From NCBI GenBank assembly GCA_017527905.1, contig JAFXPK010000022.1, forward strand, positions 26,709 through 90,708: a stretch of DNA of 64,000 nt, written 5' to 3'. The position numbers were made by a program, and so were the translations under genes. The notes below the pieces were generated by a model that saw only the letters and a list, made by a program, of their open reading frames with translations, was not told the DNA's origin and did not search any database. The DNA is from Paludibacteraceae bacterium (GTDB lineage: Bacteria; Bacteroidota; Bacteroidia; Bacteroidales; Paludibacteraceae). Shown here in pieces: positions 29,856 through 38,860 of the stretch (positions are counted from its first letter, which is position 1; every line of letters starts with the position of its first letter).

Positions 29856-31067
29856 TCAATTAATATCAATGTCACAATTCGTTTCTGCTTTCGTCGCCTC
29901 ATATCCCTGTTCCACCACATCCGCATTTACAATATCCTCCCCACGTTTCCCCTTCAAAGCCTCTTTGCTATCGTCGGAAAGTCCATCGTTTATCTCAGCA
30001 TTCAAATCGCAAGTCGACAACTTATCCAAATCCGCCTTTGAGACCTTCCCGTCCCGATAATCGCAACAGATCGGATTCTCAAACATCGAATACTTCATTC
30101 CCAACAATGACTTCACCTTATGCTTCGCCACCCATAACAATGGAGTACAAATATACTTGTGCATGGCAGGGGAAACAGAGCCGATCATCCAGCAATTACG
30201 ATTGCAACAACGGACTTTCTTACGCACCACCTCCGCCTCAGGGGAGTTCCATAGTTCATCCCATGTCTGACGATTAAGATTGCCCATCACCTCCTTATCT
30301 TTCGTACCATTGCAAGGCATCACATCCCCATACGGATCGATAAAGAACGTGTCGAAGGACATATCACAAGGCAAAAGGCGCTTTTGCCCATAAATATAGT
30401 TGATCAATCCATGGTTGAAATAAGCGCGGAACCACTTCTTTGGGGAGTTGCTCTTCAAAAGCTCATTCACCAGATCCTCGAAGTTTTTCGCCACCATCGG
30501 ACGATCATGGATGATGTTCTTCGACTCGACAAAATAGAAGGAATTATGCAATGACGCTGTGGCGAATTCCATTCCCATCTCGTTGGAGATGTTGTACAGA
30601 GGGACAAGGTCCGGCGCATTCTTGTCCTGAACCGTCATGCCGAAACCGACATCCTTCATACCCATTTCACGGAGTTTCTTCAAGGTAGTATAGCCACGCT
30701 GGTAACCATCGTTTAGGCCTCTGATCTCATTGTTCGTTTTTTCCAGGCCCTCAATAGAGATACGGATTCCAATCTGAGGGAATTCTTTGCAGAGGTCAAG
30801 AATACGATCCGTGAAAAAACCGTTCGTGGAAATTACTATACGATCACTGAGTTTATATAATTCCCTCACAATTTCTTTCAGATCAGTGCGAATAAAAGGC
30901 TCACCCCCCGTAATGTTCGTGAAATACATTCTGGGGAGTTTCTTAATGGTCTCTATTGAGATTTCCTCCTCCGCCTTGGAAGGAGCTTTATATCGATTGC
31001 ACATCGAGCAACGAGCGTTGCATCGATAGGTTACAATTACAGTTCCGTTTAGTTTTTTTCCCGCCAT
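29856..31067 (-). CDS. Radical SAM/SPASM-type protein with acidic tail
   Basis: The 403-residue protein has the radical SAM 4Fe-4S motif with cysteines 16, 20 and 23 (CNARCSMC), then NITGGEPF (SAM binding) and ISTNG. The C-terminal half carries a SPASM-like cysteine set (FFIDPYGDVMPCNG, CCNRNCW), which usually binds extra iron-sulfur clusters. The last 70 residues or so are acidic and look disordered, which is unusual. Members of this group modify peptides, sugars or nucleosides; the substrate here is unknown. It is the first gene of a four-gene operon with a GT4 enzyme, gmd and fcl and has its own perfect promoter. Confidence 0.88.
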   Translation of the reverse strand: MAGKKLNGTVIVTYRCNARCSMCNRYKAPSKAEEEISIETIKKLPRMYFTNITGGEPFIRTDLKEIVRELYKLSDRIVISTNGFFTDRILDLCKEFPQIGIRISIEGLEKTNNEIRGLNDGYQRGYTTLKKLREMGMKDVGFGMTVQDKNAPDLVPLYNISNEMGMEFATASLHNSFYFVESKNIIHDRPMVAKNFEDLVNELLKSNSPKKWFRAYFNHGLINYIYGQKRLLPCDMSFDTFFIDPYGDVMPCNGTKDKEVMGNLNRQTWDELWNSPEAEVVRKKVRCCNRNCWMIGSVSPAMHKYICTPLLWVAKHKVKSLLGMKYSMFENPICCDYRDGKVSKADLDKLSTCDLNAEINDGLSDDSKEALKGKRGEDIVNADVVEQGYEATKAETNCDIDIN

Positions 31068-31092
31068 AATAACATTGCATCCAATCCGTCTG

Positions 31093-31123
31093 CAAAGTTA
31101 AACAAATAAAAAAAGACCGCAAA
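31093..31123 (-). promoter_or_regulatory. Promoter of the radical SAM-GT4-gmd-fcl operon
   Basis: On the minus strand: TTTG (31120-31123), 19 bases, TAACTTTG (31093-31100), a full match. Transcription would start near 31086, about 20 bases before the ATG at 31067. The -33 element lies in the loop of the terminator of the gene upstream. Confidence 0.75.
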
Positions 31124-31136
31124 GAATTACGGTCTT
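31113..31136 (-). terminator. Terminator of the main polysaccharide operon
   Basis: Read on the minus strand, AAGACCG (31130-31136) pairs with CGGTCTT (31113-31119) across a 10-base loop, followed by a run of seven T residues. It lies directly after the GT4 gene that ends at 31144 and overlaps the next promoter. Confidence 0.85.
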
Positions 31137-31143
31137 AAAGATT

Positions 31144-32310
31144 TCACACATTCACATTCTTGTAGATGTGAACCACATCATCCACATACCGATCCGAGGA
31201 ATAGCGTTCCTGCGCAGTATTTGCGATGGCCTTATAATCAAAAGGGTGGCTCCACATCTCTTCTATCTTACGCCTCAAATCCGAAGAATTACCACTATCG
31301 AACACCATACCAGTTTTCCCTTCGTCTATAAGCTCTGGTATACCTCCTATATCAGCCCCCAGCACGGGCGTGCCCAATGCCAACGACTCAATAACAGTCA
31401 ACGGATTGTTCTCACTCCACTCCGATGGTATCACCATGAAACGCGCGGATTCTAAGACAGGTCGGATTTCGTCCCAATTCTTTTGTCCAAGGAACTCGAT
31501 AGAATGTTCCTCGTACTTCTTCCTCAGCTCTGACTCCAACTCACCTCCGCCAATCACGACGAGTTTATATGGCAACTTAGCCGCCACGCCACAAAGCGTC
31601 TCAATCCCTTTCACCTTTGTCAGTCTTCCCAAATACACATAGTAATCAGACTTTTCCAACGACGGATTCTCGACCTTCTTCACATCGATAAAATTGCATA
31701 GCACCTTGAATTTCGCCGCATCATAGCCTCCCTGGATGCAGGTATCCGCCATAAATTGACTAGGAGGAAGGAATAAATCACACGCCTTCTGTAGTCTTTC
31801 CTTGTTCCACTTTTTCGCCTCCAAGTAACCTACAATAGCTCCCGGCACACTTCCTGGCATGCAACGGTGTCTAATCACAGCTTTTTTGTCCGTGAAGCAC
31901 TCTGTACACCACTTCCCGTCACGCATGCAGGTATAACACGGGCAAACCAGTTTAGAGTCATGCAACGTCCATACGACGCGGATGCCCCTATCATGCGCAA
32001 TCTCCGCAATAACAGGAGACAGCTGAGTGTGGATATTATTGAGATGAACCACTTCAGGCTTAAAGTCGTCCAACAACGCAGTAAACTTCCGTTTCACCTC
32101 CGAATCCCCAAACGGGCGGGAGAATGCTTTTATCGCAGACATATTCGATGGCCAGTATCGGCTCCATTCCGATGGGAGATTCTCGGGATACTGCATTGCG
32201 AATATAGCGACCTCATGTCCGTTGGATTTCAGTAACCGCTCCAGCTCCATCATATAGATGCAGTCTCCACCTCGGCGGTAATAGAATTTATTTGCCAATA
32301 AAACCCTCAT
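31144..32310 (-). CDS. GT4 glycosyltransferase with cysteine-rich insert
   Basis: The 388-residue protein has a GT4-type N-terminus (MRVLLANKFYYRRGGDCIYMMELERLL) and the retaining GT4 donor-side signature VIPSEWSENNPLTVIESLALGTPVLGADIGGIPELI. Between residues about 125 and 155 there is a cysteine cluster (CPCYTCMRDGKWCTEC, then a further Cys) that could bind zinc; such an insert recurs in one GT4 subgroup. It is the last gene before the terminator at 31113. Donor and acceptor are unknown. Confidence 0.88.
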   Translation of the reverse strand: MRVLLANKFYYRRGGDCIYMMELERLLKSNGHEVAIFAMQYPENLPSEWSRYWPSNMSAIKAFSRPFGDSEVKRKFTALLDDFKPEVVHLNNIHTQLSPVIAEIAHDRGIRVVWTLHDSKLVCPCYTCMRDGKWCTECFTDKKAVIRHRCMPGSVPGAIVGYLEAKKWNKERLQKACDLFLPPSQFMADTCIQGGYDAAKFKVLCNFIDVKKVENPSLEKSDYYVYLGRLTKVKGIETLCGVAAKLPYKLVVIGGGELESELRKKYEEHSIEFLGQKNWDEIRPVLESARFMVIPSEWSENNPLTVIESLALGTPVLGADIGGIPELIDEGKTGMVFDSGNSSDLRRKIEEMWSHPFDYKAIANTAQERYSSDRYVDDVVHIYKNVNV

Positions 32311-32322
32311 GCTTCCGTCAAA

Positions 32323-33120
32323 TCATTTCCAGTATACATTATTCAGCGTGTGCGGCGACGTCCTCTTTTCCACTGGAGGCAATTGCATATAATCACCATA
32401 TTGGAGAGTCAGATACTCGTCCGTGTTTTTTATGCACATAAATTCCATATCACAGAACGGCACCATTTCATACTCCAAGAACCAATCTCGTGGCATTATA
32501 CAGTTTGAGGAAAAAGAATTGGACGCCAAGACCCCCACATATTTCGATGATGGGTTATTTATACTGGAAATCATATCCGTCATCCGCGATGACAAATCCT
32601 TCAAACTATACTTCATCACAAGGACTTTCGACGCACGAATCAGCAATCTTTTCCACCAAACGTTCTTAAAAGAAGGCTTCAACAATTTTAACCTATATTT
32701 TTTCTTCACAGGTTTCATGGAGTTCAAGAAAGCTTCGCACTCCTGTTTGTCGTCAAACATATCATCAAGAGGGAAAATATCTATATCCACACCAAAATTC
32801 TTCATACAAACATTTTCCTCCATTACCGTACGCGTATCGATCACCTTCGCATAAGGATAATCGAAATCCGCATCCTTCCTGAAATCATAAACCTTTAAAT
32901 ATTCATGCTGGAATGTCGAGATGAACTTTTCGTAATCTTCCCTCAACATGGAGATATCTATATCATCATCCCACGGGATAAAGCCTTTGTGGCGAACAGC
33001 TCCTAGCATAGAGCCATATGCCAACGTATATCGCAACCCGTTGTCTATGCAGAAAGCATGGACTGCCTTCATGATATCCAATTGAATATTTTGTATCTCT
33101 TCTGTAGAAATTATTGTCAT
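32323..33120 (-). CDS. LicD family phosphotransferase (first copy)
   Basis: The 265-residue protein has the LicD core at residues 36-55: GSMLGAVRHKGFIPWDDDID, with the aspartates that bind metal in this nucleotidyltransferase-like fold. The further motif FGVDIDIFPLDDM follows. LicD enzymes transfer phosphocholine or related phospho-amines from CDP-linked donors to cell-surface glycans. A second copy lies at 41216, and a fused cytidylyltransferase/PLP enzyme that could make the donor lies at 42238. No choline uptake gene is nearby, so the donor is more likely made inside the cell. Confidence 0.88.
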   Translation of the reverse strand: MTIISTEEIQNIQLDIMKAVHAFCIDNGLRYTLAYGSMLGAVRHKGFIPWDDDIDISMLREDYEKFISTFQHEYLKVYDFRKDADFDYPYAKVIDTRTVMEENVCMKNFGVDIDIFPLDDMFDDKQECEAFLNSMKPVKKKYRLKLLKPSFKNVWWKRLLIRASKVLVMKYSLKDLSSRMTDMISSINNPSSKYVGVLASNSFSSNCIMPRDWFLEYEMVPFCDMEFMCIKNTDEYLTLQYGDYMQLPPVEKRTSPHTLNNVYWK

Positions 33121-33187
33121 AAAATATTATATAATTACACTTCCAGTTATGGTGATCAATTTTCAATTCAGAGAATAAAGATCCAAA

Positions 33188-34291
33188 TCAGCAAGCGGAC
33201 AACTTACTTCTGAACAAATCCCTATACGACGCTGCACACTGCGAGATTGAGAAGCGATTGGAAATATCCGTCGAAGACTCTTCCTTTATTCCCCCGAAAT
33301 CCTTTTCGAAGCTATTCAACATGTCAAGGAAAGACTCTTCTGTGAAATCTTTTGAAATATAACCATTTACACCATTCTCTATGACATCAACCACACCACA
33401 TACTGGTGTGGACAACACGGGTATTTTCAACGACATTGCCTCAAGAACAGTAATAGGCATCCCCTCATACAAAGAGGATAATACAAAAGCATCACAATTA
33501 AAGAGGTAATCAGATATGTTATTTTTCTCCCCCAAGAAGTGGATCCTATCCCCTGAAATTGATTTCAGACCCTTCCCCAATTCTGAATCGTATGACGACC
33601 CGCATACCAACAAGATAGCGTTTGCGCCCTTCTCGACCCATTTGTTAAATGAATTTATCAACAGATGCTGATTTTTCTGTCGCGCGCACCTTGCGATATG
33701 GAGAATGACCTTAGTAGAGCTATCTATCTTGAGCGAATCGATTTCCGACTTAACCTCCTGGAACTTTTCCGTTTTCTGCAATACTGCCCTACCATTATAT
33801 ATCAAAGCATTTGATACGGACGGATAATAAGTATTGAAATCTTCGAAGTTCTTTTGTGATATTGTGACAAAACTTATACGGCCCAATCTGCCTAAGATTT
33901 TAATAATAAACTTATGCAGAAAGTCACAATATGATTTCACATCATTATGTATTGTTTGGATAAACTTCATGCTCTTAGAATGGAACATAACAGGGAGCAA
34001 ACAATACTTGTCACTTGCGCTATGAACATGTACGATATCCGGATTTATGCTTTTTACTGCGCTGAACACCTTAAAGAGGTATGACAGATTGAACCCGTCC
34101 TTAAACCCTAAATTGACGATCTTCACGCGGGATGAAACATCATCCCTATAGAAACCATTTTCACCATTCCGCAAATCCTTCAGCACCAACAACGTAACAT
34201 CCTCCTGTTTGGACAATTCATTGCACAAATCCACAACTAACCGTTCCGCACCTCCACTAGTCAAAGATAAAACAACCTCTAAAATCCTCAT
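33188..34291 (-). CDS. GT4 glycosyltransferase
   Basis: The 367-residue protein begins MRILEVVLSLTSGGAERLVVDL, the typical GT4 N-terminus (GGAER). In the second half it has the retaining signature LSSLYEGMPITVLEAMSLKIPVLSTP with VDVIENGVNGY. The gene is clearly richer in A and T than the housekeeping genes, as is common for variable polysaccharide loci. It sits 10 bases downstream of the GT2 gene. Donor and acceptor are unknown. Confidence 0.88.
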   Translation of the reverse strand: MRILEVVLSLTSGGAERLVVDLCNELSKQEDVTLLVLKDLRNGENGFYRDDVSSRVKIVNLGFKDGFNLSYLFKVFSAVKSINPDIVHVHSASDKYCLLPVMFHSKSMKFIQTIHNDVKSYCDFLHKFIIKILGRLGRISFVTISQKNFEDFNTYYPSVSNALIYNGRAVLQKTEKFQEVKSEIDSLKIDSSTKVILHIARCARQKNQHLLINSFNKWVEKGANAILLVCGSSYDSELGKGLKSISGDRIHFLGEKNNISDYLFNCDAFVLSSLYEGMPITVLEAMSLKIPVLSTPVCGVVDVIENGVNGYISKDFTEESFLDMLNSFEKDFGGIKEESSTDISNRFSISQCAASYRDLFRSKLSAC

Positions 34292-34300
34292 AAATCACTA

Positions 34301-35230
34301 TTAAAAAGGTTTCTCCATAGAAACAACTCGTCTATTCTTCAGGAACACAAGAGAAAAGACAAAGACCACAAAAAAGAATTTCACCCGGAAAGAGTAGAAT
34401 TTATTTCCGAGCACATTCCTTATCATTTGCAGATGCGTATTTACATTGTAAAATTCAAGTGTTTTTTCCAACAACGGAAGTTTCCCTTCCGGGATGAAGT
34501 TCCTCTTTCTTTCCAATAAATACTGCAACAAATACAAACGTTCTTTTCTCTTAAGCAAATAATAGACTGCCATAGCTTCGGACAGTCCCTTATGATACTT
34601 ATTGACAGTCGAGGAAACCACATTACGCCCATGATGCCTATAATACATCAACGGTTTCCCTATCGTATACCTCTCGCCCAAGAAGCAGGAGAAAACGCCA
34701 ATATAGTGATCATAAATAAACTCTTTGCACAAAGGCAACACGATGTCTTTCAACTTTTTATTAAACGCCAAGCTACAACCTTGCGAGCCATTGCTATATA
34801 ACGCCAATTCATACTTGGCATCCATATATACTTTTGAGATTGGAATAACGTTTAGGTTAGCATCGGCATCCATAGCCATGGACGAGACGCAAGCAGGTCC
34901 GTCTTTCTCTATCTCCAAAAGTTTGTCATACGTCGTCCTGATCTTTTCAGGGAACCAAACATCGTCTTGGTCAGAGATAAAAATATAATCGCCTTCAGCA
35001 AGGCTTATTGCCTTCTCGAAATTTCTATTAACTCCGCAATTTTCAGCGTTTTCGTATATTTTTATATTGCATTTAGAGTCATACTCATGAAGAATAGATA
35101 TAGTTTCATCAACGGAACAATCATCCACAACAATAATTTCATCTGGTCGCAACGTTTGCGATAGGATACTATCCATTTGCTCCCTAATATATTTAGCCCC
35201 ATTGTATGTGGCCATCACTAAAGAAATCAT
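34301..35230 (-). CDS. GT2 glycosyltransferase
   Basis: The 309-residue protein has a GT-A fold N-terminus (MISLVMATYNGAKYIREQMDSI), the nucleotide-binding IIVVDDCSVDETISIL, and the metal-binding FISDQDDVWFPEK. This DQDDVW pattern is shared with rhamnosyl- and alpha-glycosyl-type GT2 enzymes of O-antigen loci. The C-terminal end has a hydrophobic stretch (FFFVVFVFSLVFLK) that may anchor it to the membrane. Its start overlaps the stop of the beta-helix gene by 4 bases. Confidence 0.88.
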   Translation of the reverse strand: MISLVMATYNGAKYIREQMDSILSQTLRPDEIIVVDDCSVDETISILHEYDSKCNIKIYENAENCGVNRNFEKAISLAEGDYIFISDQDDVWFPEKIRTTYDKLLEIEKDGPACVSSMAMDADANLNVIPISKVYMDAKYELALYSNGSQGCSLAFNKKLKDIVLPLCKEFIYDHYIGVFSCFLGERYTIGKPLMYYRHHGRNVVSSTVNKYHKGLSEAMAVYYLLKRKERLYLLQYLLERKRNFIPEGKLPLLEKTLEFYNVNTHLQMIRNVLGNKFYSFRVKFFFVVFVFSLVFLKNRRVVSMEKPF

Positions 35231-36555
35231 TTTTGCCCCTTCCTTTTTATTTTTACACTTTTCGTCCTACCATTTGGATGCCTGAAAGAGCATTTGGTCA
35301 TATCAACAGTCTCATGGTTTAGGAACTCATCATTACTAACGACTTTGCAATCCTTCAACAGAAGAGACACATCTCCCGTCAACACATTATATTTCTTTTG
35401 GAAAGCCCTATCGTCAGAATTTATTACGCAATTATGGAACTCATAATAGCCCTTTCTGTTAGAATCCTTATCCCCGACAATAGGATGGATTCCACGCAAC
35501 CTGAAATCACAGTCCCTGAAAACATAACCCACATTGGATTTATTCATGTTATTCGATTTCAAATAGACCAGGCTAAGCAAACCTCTCTCATCGTCAGCGT
35601 TATCCCTGTCCATATGAAAATCAAAATTACAATCCTTATATTCCGTGCGGAACTTGCCATAATCGCACAATGAATCCTTCCCGCACTGATACGTCTGGAT
35701 ATATCTTAAATATTTCCCTCGGCTTTCAAAAGAACATTTGTTGTATTTCACGTCTATATCCGAATAAGCATCGTTCTTTTTCGCATAAACGATGACAAAT
35801 CCGGAAGATTTCGATTGCGCCAACGTCTTGTACTTACAATTATCCACAGACACTTTAATGTACGCTTTGTCAACCTTTGTATCCGCGGAAGAGGAGAAAC
35901 ACATACACTCATCTTTGGACTCATACTCAAAATATGAGTTTTTTATATTTACATTACTTTGCGTTTTAAACTTATTCATCAGCCAAAATATACCCCCCAC
36001 ATCCGAAAAAGTATTCATCACGACATTACAGCTGTCCATAAGCAAATCACCACCTTCAGACCGCAAGAAGGTGACATTATTGTATTTACCCGTGCATCTG
36101 AAAGAGAGTTTTTTGAATTCAACCTTATCACAATTCTTCGACAAGAAAACATAGGTGTCTCCCGCAGGAACTGTTTTTTTCTTCTCGAGCTGACATACCA
36201 TATCCACATCCTCAACTTTGAATAATTTAGGATTATGCCTGTGCGACAAATAGAAGATCGCACAACTTGACGTCACAGGATATGTCTTTGGGATAACAAT
36301 ACTTGAGCCATTACCTTTAATGCAAAAAGTATCACTTTCTATCGCGGCTATCGGAGAGCCGAGCAAGTATGTCTTATTAGGCAACAGCTCCACATTCCTG
36401 CCCTCCTTAATGCATCTGTTCAAGGCAGAGGCATCATTATGGACACCATCACCTTTAGCCCCATAGCTTTCCAGATTCACGTATTGGATGGGTTCTGAAC
36501 CGATACAAGAGGAAAGTGAAACCGTAAGAAAAAGAAAGAAATAAAGGAACCTCAC
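35227..36555 (-). CDS. Right-handed beta-helix lipoprotein in the polysaccharide locus
   Basis: The 442-residue protein has a lipoprotein signal with the lipobox LSSC near residue 16, so it is exported and anchored. The next part, ESYGAKGDGVHNDASALNRCI, is the opening of pectate-lyase-like beta-helix proteins. The remainder shows repeating short strands with regular Asn, Asp and Cys residues (KNSYFEYESKDECMCFSS, VDNCKYKT, KYNKCSFES). It starts at GTG in a 4-base GTGA overlap with the wzy-like gene, so it is translated with the polymerase. It may be a lyase, epimerase or binding protein for the polymer; no catalytic residue can be assigned. Confidence 0.75.
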   Translation of the reverse strand: MRFLYFFLFLTVSLSSCIGSEPIQYVNLESYGAKGDGVHNDASALNRCIKEGRNVELLPNKTYLLGSPIAAIESDTFCIKGNGSSIVIPKTYPVTSSCAIFYLSHRHNPKLFKVEDVDMVCQLEKKKTVPAGDTYVFLSKNCDKVEFKKLSFRCTGKYNNVTFLRSEGGDLLMDSCNVVMNTFSDVGGIFWLMNKFKTQSNVNIKNSYFEYESKDECMCFSSSADTKVDKAYIKVSVDNCKYKTLAQSKSSGFVIVYAKKNDAYSDIDVKYNKCSFESRGKYLRYIQTYQCGKDSLCDYGKFRTEYKDCNFDFHMDRDNADDERGLLSLVYLKSNNMNKSNVGYVFRDCDFRLRGIHPIVGDKDSNRKGYYEFHNCVINSDDRAFQKKYNVLTGDVSLLLKDCKVVSNDEFLNHETVDMTKCSFRHPNGRTKSVKIKRKGQK

Positions 36556-37931
36556 TTTTGCAATAACATTATTAAACTTTTAATACGCTCTTTCCTGTTT
36601 TCCATCACCATCTGTTTCATCAGGCAGAAGAAGATGGAAAAATAGATAATATAATAGACGCTACCCACAAGGAAGGAATAAATAATATTTGTAGTCAACA
36701 TCGAACTTAGGATATAACTGTTCTTTTTGCTGATCATGTTTTCCTTCTTAAGGTGTCTTATACAATAAATCAAGAATATCCAAGGGAAAACATCGATAAG
36801 AAGGAACCCGATGATTCCATAATTCACCAATGAGGAAAACAAAATACTTTCAAATCCCATAACGTCCGTACCAAAACCGTATAGGGACAAATAATATTCC
36901 GTATATCCTTCGCCATAGCCGAATAGCAGTATTCTCAAATCCACACTAACTATTATATCCCAAACACCACTTAACTGGAGGAAACGACCCGACACCGATG
37001 ATCCGCTAATCTCAGCCGCATCCGACACGGACTGGTCAAATATGAATATAATCGACTTGATGAAAGATGCATACTTCTCGAAACCGGGAAGAAATAGTAT
37101 CAGCACAAGAGCTCCGACAATAAGAGCGACGTACTTTATCTTTGACGAAAGGCTCTGATACTTCAGGAAAAAGAACAACACGGATGCCAAAAGGGCAATC
37201 AATGGGCCACGGGAGCCCGTCAAAAATAGATTTATAAGAATTAATATGACCGCAAACAGATATACGTTGCTCTTTTTCTTCACATACAGATATATCGGTA
37301 CAAAAACAAAAGCATTTAACAATATGGCATATTGCAGGGGATTATAGGTAAGGACAGATATCCTTGACGCCAAACCGCCTCTTGTCTCACTCGCGTATCG
37401 CTCCGCTATGCCAACAAAATCCTTTGTGTTGCCCGTAAATTTCGACAAAAAACTCAAATACGGATTATTATGAAGAATATATGTGGAAACGCCATATATA
37501 CAAACCAGTATAAGTGCGATAGAAATATACCGACCCGCCCTTCCAAACGCTTTCTCATCCGTTATAGTCCATACGGAAAAGACCATAACGGAAAGGAACA
37601 AAACGTTATAATAGGACTGGACTAAAATATCGGATGGCTTGTAAAATCCACATAGGAAGGTGAATATGATACGAATTAGGATATAATACAACGGGAAAAA
37701 AACAACCCATTTTTCCATCGTCTTATACGATCCCTTAACACCGTAATTTATCCGATGGTAAATAGAGTAAACAAACAAGAAAAAAGCGAGGATTAACTCA
37801 TAAGAAACAGGGATAGGATAAATACGGACAAAAGATGGGATCATCAAAGATGACAACATCCAAATAAACAACGCATATTGTTTGTTTAGTAATATCGCTA
37901 CAATTGATATGACTACTAAAGCAAGGAACAT
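36552..37931 (-). CDS. wzy: Probable O-antigen/capsule polymerase (Wzy-like)
   Basis: The 459-residue protein is almost entirely hydrophobic, with about 11 membrane segments. One long extracytoplasmic loop in the second half (FEKYASFIKSIIFIFDQSVSD onward) ends in FGYGEGYTEYYLSLYGFGTD. The motif LTGSRGPLIALLASVLFF is typical of the Wzy/O-antigen ligase (Wzy_C) group. It lies between the glycosyltransferase genes and upstream of the flippase gene in the usual kind of order. Such proteins join lipid-linked repeat units in the periplasm. A ligase role cannot be excluded. Confidence 0.78.
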   Translation of the reverse strand: MFLALVVISIVAILLNKQYALFIWMLSSLMIPSFVRIYPIPVSYELILAFFLFVYSIYHRINYGVKGSYKTMEKWVVFFPLYYILIRIIFTFLCGFYKPSDILVQSYYNVLFLSVMVFSVWTITDEKAFGRAGRYISIALILVCIYGVSTYILHNNPYLSFLSKFTGNTKDFVGIAERYASETRGGLASRISVLTYNPLQYAILLNAFVFVPIYLYVKKKSNVYLFAVILILINLFLTGSRGPLIALLASVLFFFLKYQSLSSKIKYVALIVGALVLILFLPGFEKYASFIKSIIFIFDQSVSDAAEISGSSVSGRFLQLSGVWDIIVSVDLRILLFGYGEGYTEYYLSLYGFGTDVMGFESILFSSLVNYGIIGFLLIDVFPWIFLIYCIRHLKKENMISKKNSYILSSMLTTNIIYSFLVGSVYYIIYFSIFFCLMKQMVMENRKERIKSLIMLLQK

Positions 37932-37939
37932 GACAAAAA

Positions 37940-38851
37940 CTACCTGATTCTATTTCCAATAAAAGTCATCAACATTTTTCCTATTATTGGCATAATGGCT
38001 ATCCCTTGTCTGTACAAATAAATAAATTCTTTTACACCTTCGAAAAAATCCTTTTTTAGAAGAGCGATCATCCGCATATCTATTTTCTCCACCCTATACT
38101 TATCCTCCATACAGAACCCATGGTCCCGCAAGTACTTTTCCACAGCGGCGGTCACCTCGATCCTCGTCTTTATCTTTTCAACCGTATCCGTTTTTGAGCT
38201 CACGGAGCCTTCCCTAACGGTGAGGAAATACAAGGTGGTATTGTCCGCCTTTATCGTCCCGGCATGGAACCCCGAAACGGCGGAGAAGTAATAATCATTG
38301 CATACCTTCGTCTCGCTAAATTTTATGCCATACCGGCATACTAATTCCCTTTTGACAAATTTTCCCCATGGCTCCGAATGTAGATATCTCAGTGTCTTAT
38401 CATCTCCGTTCGACAGGAATTCATCAATACGAGCTTTGTTGTGATCCCTCAAGTCGGATTCTTTCGTCACATCATCGGAAAAGACACAGCCAACCCGAAA
38501 GTAGATTATATCAGAATCATCGTCCTTGTATTTGTCCAACAACTGAGAGAAATCGTCAGAGAAAAAATCATCCGCATCCGCGAAAACGAGCCATCTTCCC
38601 TTAGCATATTTAAGGGCCTCATTACGACACCTTCCTCCTCCCCCATTCTCTTCTTGATAAACAAATGTGACATTCGGGTAGTTCGGAGATATCCCGTTCC
38701 TTATCTTGTCAACACATCCGGCTTCACTGCAATCATCCACAACTATAACTTGCACGTCCTCCCTTCGCGGGATGGAAGACAAACATCTTTCGAGTAATTC
38801 AGGAATGTTATAATGGGGAATAATTACTGTAAAGCTAATATCAACCGGCAT
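37940..38851 (-). CDS. GT2 glycosyltransferase
   Basis: The 303-residue protein has the GT-A nucleotide-binding block SFTVIIPHYNIPELLERCLSS, VIVVDDCSEAGCVDKI, and the metal motif ADADDFFSDDF. The C-terminal part ends with a basic amphipathic segment. It is 9 bases downstream of the next GT2 gene and 8 bases before the wzy-like gene, so all three are co-transcribed. The DADDFF pattern fits enzymes that add hexose or hexosamine. The donor is unknown. Confidence 0.87.
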   Translation of the reverse strand: MPVDISFTVIIPHYNIPELLERCLSSIPRREDVQVIVVDDCSEAGCVDKIRNGISPNYPNVTFVYQEENGGGGRCRNEALKYAKGRWLVFADADDFFSDDFSQLLDKYKDDDSDIIYFRVGCVFSDDVTKESDLRDHNKARIDEFLSNGDDKTLRYLHSEPWGKFVKRELVCRYGIKFSETKVCNDYYFSAVSGFHAGTIKADNTTLYFLTVREGSVSSKTDTVEKIKTRIEVTAAVEKYLRDHGFCMEDKYRVEKIDMRMIALLKKDFFEGVKEFIYLYRQGIAIMPIIGKMLMTFIGNRIR

Positions 38852-38860
38852 AATATCCTA

